This document shows, in pieces, positions 10,101-18,706 of a stretch of 64,000 bases of DNA. The notes under the pieces are model-generated. The model did not search any database. It saw only the letters and a program-made list of their open reading frames with translations, and had not been told where the DNA came from. Source of the DNA: Cantharellus purpuraceus (Eukaryota > Basidiomycota > Agaricomycetes > Cantharellales > Hydnaceae); contig JALBUN010000022.1 of assembly GCA_025174535.1 (NCBI GenBank), positions 248,001-312,000 on the forward strand, given 5' to 3'. Every line of letters begins with the position of its first letter. The first letter of the stretch is position 1. The translations under genes and the position numbers were made by a program.

Positions 10101-12799
10101 TCCATGGACTTAATCACCAAGAAAGACCGATACCCAATACCCCACACTGTGGACCTACTTGAGAGCCCTCAAAAGGCTAAGATCTATTCCAAAATAGATC
10201 TCTGACATGCCTACCATCTAGTCTGCATCCGAGAAAGCAATGAGTGGAAAACAACTTTCCGCACTCAATATGGATCTTTTGAATGGTGTGTCATGCCCTT
10301 CAGACTAACCAATGCTCTGGCTGCCTTCCAGTGGTTCATGAATGACACCTTTGCCAACCTCCTCGGTGTTACTGTCCTCATTTACTTAGATGACATTTTG
10401 GTATATTTGGATAACAAAGAAGAACATTGGACACATGTCCGAGAAGTACTCCAACGTCTCCAAAAACATGGCCTCTTCACCTGTGCCAACAAATGTGAAT
10501 TCCACTCCAACTCAGTCAAATATCTAGGCTATATCCTCTCCCCTGCAGGACTGACAATGTCCAATGACAAAATTAAAGCCATACAGGAATGGCCAGAACC
10601 ATGGAAAGTCAAAGACATACAGTCCTTCCTGGGGTTCGCCAACTTCTACCACCGCTTCATTTACAGCTACTCCGATATTACTGTTCTGCTCACCTGACTT
10701 ACTAGGAAGGGTATCCAATGGAATTTCACTGATGAATGTAAACAGAGCTTTGAGACCTTGAAGAAGGCCTTTACTTCCACTCCGATACTGACTCATTGGG
10801 TTCCAGACATTCCTATCCTATTAGAGACCAATGCCTCCAACTATGCACTTGCCGCAATCCTGTCCATCATCTGGAGAGATGATGGACAAGTCCACCTGAC
10901 CGCTCCTCACCCACATACACCTACGCCCACCAAACTGAACTATGATGTCCATGACAAAGAGCTCCTTGCCATATATGAAGCCTTCTGGATATGGAGACAC
11001 TAGCTCGAAGGCCCCTCCAATCCAGTGGATGTCATAATGGACCACAAGAACTTGGAATACTTCTCCACAACGAAACTACTCACCCAGAGACAAGTCTGAT
11101 GGTCCGAATATCTGTCTCAGTTCAACCTCATTATCCATTTCCATCCTGGTTGACTTGGAGCAAAGCCCAATGCGTTAACTAGATGCTGGGATGTCTACCC
11201 TAAAGAGGGGAGTAGCGACTATGCCACTGTAAACCCACACAACTTTCATCCTGTGTTCACTAATGAGCAGCTGGCATCATCCCTACAGGCATCCACCCTC
11301 ATGACTCCCACCCTCCAAGCTGTCACCATTATGGATATCAACCAACTCCATTCCAACATCTGCTCATCATCCTGATCCGATCCTGTTGCAGTTAAACACT
11401 TGGACAACCCTTCTGATCTGAAATGGTCACTTGATCCCAAAGGACACCTCTGACACAACAACCGGATATACGTCCCTGACGCTAATGGTCCCTAACTCTA
11501 AGTTTTGCAGTATTATCATGATCACCCAATCTCCAGCCACTTTGGGCAAAATCACACACAAGGGTTAATCTGACAAGACTACATATGGCCAAAAATGCGA
11601 GAGTACATTCAACACTACTGTAACTCTTGTACCACATGTATGCGCTCAAAATTGCAAAGGCACAAACCCTACGGAATGCTTAAGCAACTTCCAGTCCCAG
11701 AGCAACCATGGAACTCCATTTCCATGGATTTCATAGAGAAGCTCCCCCCATTGCTCAGATACAACACCATACTTGTGATTGTTGACAGGTTCACTAAACA
11801 GTCACTATTCATTCCGACGCATGACACCATCACCTCTGCCTCACTAGCTAAGTTGTTTGTTCTCCACATATTCTCTAAACATGGAGTCCAATCGCATGTC
11901 ACATCCAATTGGGGCTCAGAGTTCATGTCCTCCTTCTTCCACACATTAGGAAAGGCTCTCAACATGAAGCTTCACCTCCAGATACCATCCTGAGGGAGAC
12001 AGACAAACAGAATGAATGAATCAGTCCCTGGAACAATATCTCCAAGTCTATTGTAACTTTCAACAAGACAACTGAACTGACCTACTTCCGATCGCAGAGT
12101 TTGCCTACAACAGCGCTCCAAATGCAACTACTGGTGTCTCTCCATTCTTTGCTAATAAAGGCTACCATCTGAACATCTCCATCCACCCTGAGAAGGAACT
12201 CGCCTCCACCAAAGCCTGCTAATTCATAACCAACCTCAATCAACTACACCAACATCTCTGGGAAACCATCTCCAATTCCCAGAAACAATACCAAGCCTCT
12301 GCAGACCGACACCGCATTCTGGCTCCAGACCTGCAAATCAGAGACAAAGTATTCATCAAGGCCAAACATTTCCAGACCACCCATCCATCGAAGAAACTCT
12401 CCAAGAAATACTTAGGTCCTTGTGAGGTCATTGCTCGTGCAGGCCGCAGGTCCTTCACCCTCTGCCTCCCTGACCACTTCCAAGCAGTTCACCCAGTCTT
12501 CCATATATCAATGCTTGAACCTGCTACTACAAACGAGATCTCCAGTCACACCCACCCTAAACCTCCTCCGATCATCATTGAAGGAGATAATGAATATGAG
12601 ATATCTGAGATCCTGGACTCAAAGATTGATCATCAGTACAAGTGCAAGCTCTAGTACCTAGTCAAATGGACTGGATGCAGAGGCACCGATGAAGAGTCCT
12701 CATGGATCTCCACATCCAAACTCAATCATGCATCCAAATCTGTCTCTGATTTTCACTCTGCTTATCTGGATAAACCTGGCCCTCTTATGAATTTTTAAG
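10101..12799 (+). pseudogene. Ty3/gypsy pol pseudogene (RT-RNase H-integrase-chromodomain)
   Basis: Conserved blocks can be followed: RT (KIYSKIDL, then YLDDILVYLDN with the catalytic aspartates), RNase H, integrase zinc finger (H-H and CNSCTTC), integrase core (VIVDRFTKQ) and a C-terminal chromodomain (EYEISEILD, LVKWTG). At least eight in-frame stops break it, for example after KIDL, before HAYHL and in RNase H. Many are TGA where the better copy at 47.6-51.3 kb has CGA or CAA. The 5' end is cut inside the RT and joined to copia sequence. The frame ends at TAA 12797-12799. Confidence 0.9.
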
Positions 12800-12957
12800 T
12801 TCCATTACTGATGCTAATTCTATTATTTCACATCATCATTTTATTACAAGTCACAAAAGGAATTACAAGTCTACCCAACCTCTGAAAGAATCTCACTCCA
12901 CCCCATTTTTTTCTCCACTCCGAAATATTACAATCAAAATCATTTTCATTTTTTAAG
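12800..12957. other. Spacer between convergent pol and antisense ORF
   Basis: 158 bp, AT- and pyrimidine-rich, with TTATTATTTCA-like and TTTTTAAG runs. It would hold the 3' ends of both convergent transcripts. No coding frame. Confidence 0.4.
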
Positions 12958-14586
12958 TTATACATTGTGTTTCCTTTTTCCCTTCCCCTTGTCTACCTCA
13001 GGCTCTATCTCTGATTCATTGTCACTCTCCACATCTGACACCCAATCTTTCTCATCCCCCATGTCTGAATCCTCATCCAAGGGGGCCATGAACTTCTGCA
13101 GCCGATGCAACTCAGCAGTCCACCAACCCTCCAGAACCTCCTTCCATTTCATCATCTTCACTAACTCCACTAACAACCCCTCCATCTGCTGGAGGTGCTC
13201 CGACTGCAGGTTAACCAGCCAGATAAGCTGGCCCATGGTACTGTTGGGCACAGAGACGTGCCCTGTACCTGCACCGGTCATTGCTCCTTCTGATCTGACA
13301 CCACTACCCCCAGCTGCCACAGCACCCATCTCCATCCACCACTTTTTGGTTGGATGACCTTCTGGTCCTTTCTCTGCCCCTCCTTGTACCACTCGTTGGG
13401 GATCGAACTTGCCATCAATCCTACACCCTCCTTTCCAACCCTGACAATGATCACAGGACCGAAGGTGGAGAGTTGGACCAGTGGGCCATACACACTCCAT
13501 GCCCACGTCACAACACAAGTTGCAAATTACGCTGGGCCTGCCAAATGGCTCCATTGGAGCCAGAGCCTTGGGTGGTCCACTCCTTCTCAATGCAGCCTCC
13601 AAGTGCTCTCTCTCCTCCTCCTTGTCCTGCTGTTCTGCCACCGCCTTCTCCATCTCGTGCTTGCGAAGCTGGATCGCTGACCTAGCGACATGCAGCTCCT
13701 TCTTACAAGTCACCAATACATGACTCTCTGCCTTGCACCATATGACCCTCCAATCCGCCTCCTGCTTCTCCATATCAGCACTCAGGTGCGCCTTCAATGA
13801 AAAGACCGTGACCTCAAGATTTTTCTTGGTGGTAGCAGCATAGAGCTCCACCCTTTTGTGAGCTTCAACTGTGGCTACCCAAGCCATCTCCTCATAGCAA
13901 TTTGAGGTCAGATCCAGCTCCATATCTGTCCCGACATCCACACCTGCCTCGGGCTCTGCATTTGCATCAAGCTCCATGTTGGCATCAGGATCCACCTCCA
14001 CTTCTGCCCTCTCCACCTCTGCCACATCATCTTCTTCAGCTGCACCCACCACAAATAATGGCCGTGGCCACAGACACAATGGTGAGCCTACTGGAGGGAC
14101 AGTTGTCAGATGGGTTGACTCCACCCATGTAATCGAGACAATGGTGACCTCGGGGGTTCCTGCCCATATTGGTATACTTGGACTCCCTGGGTGACTAGTT
14201 GCCCCTGCCCTGGTCACCTCCTCCTCTACCTCCATGGCAGCTTCTAGCTCATGCACCTGCTCTTCCACTTCCTTCAGCCTTGCAGCCTCCATCATGGCCG
14301 CAAGCTCCTTGACCCTGCATGCCCACTCAGCCTTCGCTTCTTCCTCCTTCTGTCTCCATTCTGCCTCCTCCTCTTCCTTCCATCTGTGTTCCGCCTCAGC
14401 CTCCTTCCATCTCCGTTGCACCTCAGCCTCCTCCTTCTGTCTGTGTTCCTCCTCCTCCTCCTCCTTCTGTCTCCATTCTGCCTCCTCCTCCTCCTTCCAT
14501 CTCTGCTCCTCTTCTTCTTCCTTCCGTTGGGCCAGGAGCAACTGCTCAAGCTCGGCCAGACTCATGTTTGCCAAAGGATTTGACAT
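12958..14586 (-). CDS. Antisense ORF of the gypsy/LTR-B element: coiled coil plus Zn2Cys6-like cluster (copy 1)
   Basis: A 542-codon uninterrupted frame on the strand opposite to pol. The start MSNPLANMS is chosen because the other copies share it; an in-frame ATG lies 75 nt upstream. Residues ~12-150 are a Glu/Lys/Arg/Trp-rich repeat (EEEEE, RWKEEEE) likely to form a coiled coil. An acidic middle follows. At residues ~354-387 six cysteines have the spacing C-X2-C-X6-C-X12-C-X2-C-X6-C, which fits the fungal Zn(II)2Cys6 pattern. The tail is acidic, then basic (KGKGKRK). Several R-to-W changes look like CpG decay. A TATA-like box lies about 35 bp upstream. Open while its pol is ruined. Function unknown; a DNA-binding role is inference. 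Confidence 0.7.
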   Translation of the reverse strand: MSNPLANMSLAELEQLLLAQRKEEEEEQRWKEEEEAEWRQKEEEEEEHRQKEEAEVQRRWKEAEAEHRWKEEEEAEWRQKEEEAKAEWACRVKELAAMMEAARLKEVEEQVHELEAAMEVEEEVTRAGATSHPGSPSIPIWAGTPEVTIVSITWVESTHLTTVPPVGSPLCLWPRPLFVVGAAEEDDVAEVERAEVEVDPDANMELDANAEPEAGVDVGTDMELDLTSNCYEEMAWVATVEAHKRVELYAATTKKNLEVTVFSLKAHLSADMEKQEADWRVIWCKAESHVLVTCKKELHVARSAIQLRKHEMEKAVAEQQDKEEEREHLEAALRRSGPPKALAPMEPFGRPSVICNLCCDVGMECVWPTGPTLHLRSCDHCQGWKGGCRIDGKFDPQRVVQGGAEKGPEGHPTKKWWMEMGAVAAGGSGVRSEGAMTGAGTGHVSVPNSTMGQLIWLVNLQSEHLQQMEGLLVELVKMMKWKEVLEGWWTAELHRLQKFMAPLDEDSDMGDEKDWVSDVESDNESEIEPEVDKGKGKRKHNV

Positions 14587-14616
14587 TGTTGAGGATAAGA
14601 CCTCAAACATGCCCCT

Positions 14617-14626
14617 CCTTTTATGT
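14617..14626 (-). promoter_or_regulatory. TATA-like box of the antisense ORF
   Basis: On minus the sequence reads ACATAAAAGGAGGGG about 35 bp before the ATG. The other two LTR-B-linked copies keep a fuller CATATAAAAGGAGGG at the same place, so this promoter element is a shared feature of the family. Confidence 0.55.
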
Positions 14627-14711
14627 CTCCAGACCCCCAGTATAACTCTGACTGCACCCAACTGTCTTACCTATTCAATCCATGGACATGAGGCCTCAAG
14701 GGCTCGGCCTT

Positions 14712-14725
14712 AAATGGAGAGATAC
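14712..14725 (+). other. Polypurine tract of the gypsy/LTR-B element
   Basis: AAATGGAGAGATAC directly precedes LTR-B. The same tract (AAATGGGGAGATAC) precedes LTR-B at 53325-53338, and its complement borders the LTR at 63057-63070. It sets LTR-B sense as TGTTATGAC to GTAACA, the same direction as pol. Confidence 0.6.
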
Positions 14726-15266
14726 TGTTATGACTATATTCATTAACACCCAGATCCCTGTCCAATCCACTCAGATCCCTGTGCACATGAAATCTATACT
14801 CCATTTGGAAACCATCACGTCTCCATTTATCTGTCTGATTGTTACCGCTGAATCTTGCCCATCCGTCTCCAGTTCTGATTGATGCATCAGCATCACCATA
14901 GGAACCTGGACATCCATCCCCATCAGACTCAGACATACTCATGTAAGGCCATTGGCCTCAGAGACCCATCACCGGAGTAATTATTATTAGATTTCAAATA
15001 TGTATTTAAGTTGCCCAACTGGGGACTTCATTCCCCAGTTTGAATATCAAATCATGCCTAGTTCCTAAGTCCGATCCTAACTATCTAAGTCATACTCCAT
15101 CTCCAAAATCTCGGACACTGGTATTAGTGATGGCACAGCACATAAGCTGAAGCCAAGTCCATTCCAACCTCCATGACACACCCCAATTCCTGCTCCAACT
15201 CTGACCCAATCTCCAACTCAATCTCCAACCCAATCTCCAACCCCCAATCGGACCTAGTGCGTAACA
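14726..15266 (+). repeat. LTR-B (copy B2), 3' LTR of the gypsy element
   Basis: 541 bp, TGTTATGACTATATTC to GTGCGTAACA. A TATTTAAG box near 15003-15010 is the likely LTR promoter in the sense direction. It is followed by TTGTT, then a piece of LTR-C. Together with LTR-B3 it bounds an inverted segment. Confidence 0.8.
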
Positions 15267-15610
15267 TTGTTTAAGTAACTAGTGTGTACTGCCTTTGCAG
15301 AGCATTAGAAACTTGAACTTGTGTGAAGCAGTTGCTAGACTACTTCACACATTGCTGTTACCCACTTCAGAGTGTCACTGGTTAGATGGTTGGATTCATC
15401 CACCTACTTCCTTTAGCCTCTAAGTGCATTCCTCTCATTTTGGAATATCTGGACCCCTAAGCATCCGTGAACTCTAGACTTTGGAAGTCTTATTCATTTC
15501 TTGCTGCTAAGAAATGTATTACTTTTCTGCATATAGTCTGCATTGACCAATACAAGGGATTGTAACCAAAGTACAAACATTAAATTGTTTCTGGAGTTGT
15601 GCTGCAGCAG
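15267..15610 (+). repeat. LTR-C fragment lying inverted between two LTR-B copies
   Basis: Matches LTR-C interior from TTGTTTAAGTTACTAG to TTGTGCTGCAGCAG (compare 61096-61430). It lies opposite to the adjoining LTR-C piece at 16202-16332, although the two meet at the same target site, so the segment has been flipped. Confidence 0.75.
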
Positions 15611-16201
15611 TGTTACACACTAGGTCCAATTGGGGGTTGGAGATTAGGTTGGAGATTGAGTTGGAGATTGGGTTGGAGATTGAGTTGGAGATTGGGTTGG
15701 AGATTGAGTTGGAGATTGGGTTGGAGATTGAGTTGGAGATTGGGTTGGAGATTGAGTTGGAGATTGGGTCAGAGTTGGAGCAGGAATTGGGGTGTGTCAT
15801 GGAGGTTGGAATGGACTTGGCTTCAGCTTATGTGCTGTGCCATCACTAATACCAGTGTCCGAGATTTTGGAGATGGAGTATGACTTAGATAGTTAGGATC
15901 GGACTTAGGAACTAGGCATGATTTGATATTCAAACTGGGGAATGAAGTCCCCAGTTGGGCAACTTAAATACATATTTGAAATCTAATAATAATTACTCCG
16001 GTGATGGGTCTCTGAGGCCAATGGCCTTACATGAGTATGTCTGAGTCTGATGGGGATGGATGTCCAGGTTCCTATGGTGATGCTGATGCATCAATCAGAA
16101 CTGGAGACGGATGGGCAAGATTTGGTGGTGACAATTGGACAGATAAATGGATCTGAGTGGATCAGACGGGGATCTGGGTGTTAATGAATATAGTCATAAC
16201 A
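15611..16201 (-). repeat. LTR-B (copy B3) with internal tandem array
   Basis: TGTTACACACTAGG to CATAACA, so sense is minus. At about 15640-15770 it contains five to six copies of a 24-bp unit based on GGTTGGAGATTGAG, which other LTR-B copies hold only once or twice. A stretch of about 52 bp is missing near 16149. Bordered on the right by AACAA. Confidence 0.8.
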
Positions 16202-16332
16202 AACAAGAGCACTAATGGCAGGACTATCGACAGACAATCTCACCCTGTAGATTTGTAGTCACATGAGGCAGATACTACACTCATGCCCAAAGCAGGAATA
16301 TCACTACTTCAAGTGCAATCAAGTACAGTTAC
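16202..16332 (-). repeat. LTR-C2 fragment, far side of the LTR-B insertion
   Basis: The reverse complement reads LTR-C from GTAACTGTACTTG to GTGCTCTTGTT, the part just before the TTGTT target site of LTR-B. It continues the minus-strand LTR-C copy found at 17612-18470. Confidence 0.65.
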
Positions 16333-17611
16333 TGTATGGGAACTGGTTTTCCCTTAAAAGATCTTGTTTAAAGTCCTGAAACTGTACAATTTCACTTCAT
16401 GGCCTTAAAATATCAGCATATATGTGCTGCTTTCTCTTGATTCAGGGCCATTCAAATATTCTCTATTTTTTCATATTTTTCTGGGAATTTTCCATGCAGA
16501 AATGAGTCCACAAACTTATTGTCCTGCTGGGCAAAGTTTTGGACCCACATGGACCCACAAACCTTCGCAGATGTCAGCAGCTTCAAAGTCAGCAGAGTCA
16601 CCTGATCTACTGACTCATTTTTGATCACATGACTCATTTCAATCTCTGACCCAATCTGATCACCACTGCCAGTAAATGCTCAATATCTTGGTAACCACAG
16701 CTCTTCCTGACTCCATTTTTGGTGGAGAGTTCAATAGAAGCTGAGCCTACCCATAGCTGTGCTGATCAGCCTGGGAAACAGAGTATTGCTCAAGTTATTT
16801 GAGTAATAGTGACTCATGCTATGACTCTTACTATGACTCAGGCTATGACTCCTGCCATGACTCATAACTATTAATAGGTAGAAGGATTAGTCAGCCCCTG
16901 TAGATACAGTATATAAGGAGGCCATTTTGCCTCTGAATAAATAACCATTTCTACCCCATCATTTGCACATCAGTGTGACTAGAGTGACATACAGTGTCAT
17001 CCTCTATATCTCAGTAACTGTTGATTGTCCAGTTCAAGGGTCGCTTACAGTTGTGTAACTGTATTCGATTGCACTCAAAGTAGTGATTGTCCTGCTTTGG
17101 GCATGAGTGTAGTATCTACCTCACATGACTACAAGTCTACAGGGTGAGATTGTCTGTTGATAGTCCTGCCATTAGTGCTCTTTGTTTAAGTTACTAGTGT
17201 GTACTGCCTTTGCAGAGCATTAGAGGCTTGAACTTGTGTGAAGCAGTTGCTAGACTACTTCACACATTGCTGTTACCCGCTTCAGAGTGTCACTGGTTGG
17301 ATGGTTGGATTCATCCACCTACTTCCTCTAGCCTCTAAGTGCATTCCCCTCTTCAGAATATCTGGACCCCTAAGTGTCCGTGAACTCTAGACTCTGGAAG
17401 TCTTATTCATTCCCTACTGCTAAGAAATGTATTACCTTCCTGCATATTGTCTGCATTGACCATTACAATGGATTGTAACCAAAGTACAAATGTTAAATCA
17501 TTTCTGGAGTTGTGCTGCAGTAGGATTTGATATTCTTCTCAGCTGTTCATTCATGGAATTGTGGTGATTTAGAGTTTGCCCTAACACCATAATTTTGCAG
17601 GTTCCAAAACA
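16333..17611 (+). repeat. LTR-C (copy C1), nested in a second LTR-C
   Basis: 1279 bp from TGTATGGGAACTGG to GGTTCCAAAACA, with TGTATGGGAAC and GTTCC-AAAACA as imperfect inverted ends and a TATATAAGGAGG promoter box near 16912. It is flanked by a perfect 27-bp direct repeat (16306-16332 and 17612-17638). No protein-coding frame of note. Confidence 0.7.
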
Positions 17612-18470
17612 ACTTCAAGTGCAATCAAGTACAGTTACACAACTGTAAAAGATCCTTGAACTGGTAATCAACAGTTACTGAGATAGAGGATGACACTGTA
17701 TGCCACTCTAGTCACACTGGTGTGCAGAAGATGGGTAGAAGTGGTAGAATATGTTATTATTTCAGAGGCAGGATGACCTCCTTATATATTGTATTTACAG
17801 GGGCTGACTAATGGTTCTGGAATATTCTACCTATTAATAGATGGAAACTACTGGAAGGTAGTGGAAGGTGGAAGAAAAGGGTAGAATATTCCAAGCCAAT
17901 CACAGGTTCTGGAGTGTTCTATCTAATAATAGAAGGAAACAGCTAGAATGTTATGAAAAGGGGTAGAATATTCCAAGGCAATCACCTGATCTGATCATCA
18001 ATCACCTGCTCTGATCCCTGAACTAGGCACTGATCAGGCAAAAAGGAGGGTATCCACCCTGTTTCTGCACTGGTTTGCACAGCCATGGATAGCCACATCT
18101 CAGGTGATGATCTCCATGGAAAATTGTGCCCTGAGAGGCTGTGGTTGTCAAGTTAGAGAATATTTATTGATCAGAGACATCTGAGCTTGAATTCAGGCCA
18201 AATGCCTGGTCCAGAGGTGAAGTGCTGACTGTGTGAAGGTTTGTGGGTGCCTATGGGTCCACAACTGTAGCACAGCAGAATAAGAGCATTCTGGGCCAAG
18301 TTCTGCATGGAATATTCCTGAAAAAATATGGAAAAATAGAGAATATTTGAATAAGTCCATTCCAAGTACAAGCACCATGTATATGCTGATATTTAGGAAT
18401 GGAAAAGTGAAATAGAGCACATTGGTGCTGCATGAATAGAATTTGATAGGGAAAAGGTGGTTCCCATACA
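17612..18470 (-). repeat. LTR-C (copy C2), 5' part
   Basis: On minus it starts TGTATGGGAACC at 18470 and runs through a TATATAAGGAGG box to the point where C1 is inserted. Its first 150 bp differ from C1 and match the copy at 53822-54578, so there are two subfamilies of LTR-C. Confidence 0.65.
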
Positions 18471-18706
18471 CCCTCCCAGGATGGTCACCAGCCACCTGTC
18501 ATGACCACTGGATAAGTCCATCCCTATTAGGCTGGACTGGTTCAATATCTGTGACATGGACTCCCCTGAGTTTGTGTTATTTGTTAAGGGACTGGAAAAC
18601 TCAGGGGTCAAAGGGAATAACTGGAGTTTGGCTGCTAGTGAAGAAGGGTAGGGACTTTGCTGTTCCAGTTCAACTGGAGACAGAATGAGACAATAACTAT
18701 TGAGTT

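Larger units (their letters stand above)
10101..15266 (+). mobile_element. 5'-truncated Ty3/gypsy element with antisense ORF and 3' LTR-B
   Basis: In order: pol from mid reverse transcriptase to chromodomain on plus (10101-12799), a 158-bp AT-rich spacer, a long ORF on minus (12958-14586), a polypurine tract (14712-14725) and LTR-B (14726-15266). Gag, protease and the 5' LTR are missing. Pol carries many stops and cannot work. The same order is seen in a minus-strand copy at the right end of the window (62518-64000). Confidence 0.7.

Noticed and set aside
14234..14713. Ser/Cys/Pro-rich ORFs on the plus strand
   Set aside because: Shadows of the Glu/Lys-rich antisense ORF read on the other strand. 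The minus frame has the shared start, promoter and cysteine cluster. The same holds for the frames at 52572-53304 and 63069-63644.
14726..15266. Reading LTR-B as a 5' LTR with the Glu-rich ORF as its gag
   Set aside because: The base run next to the LTR is a polypurine tract and does not look like a tRNA primer site. The TATTTAAG box also points the other way. The element already has a separate CCHC gag (seen at 19.0 kb).
15519..15883. Repeat-rich ORFs (WRLSWRLG and SISNPISN types)
   Set aside because: They come from the 24-bp tandem array in LTR-B3, not from a gene.
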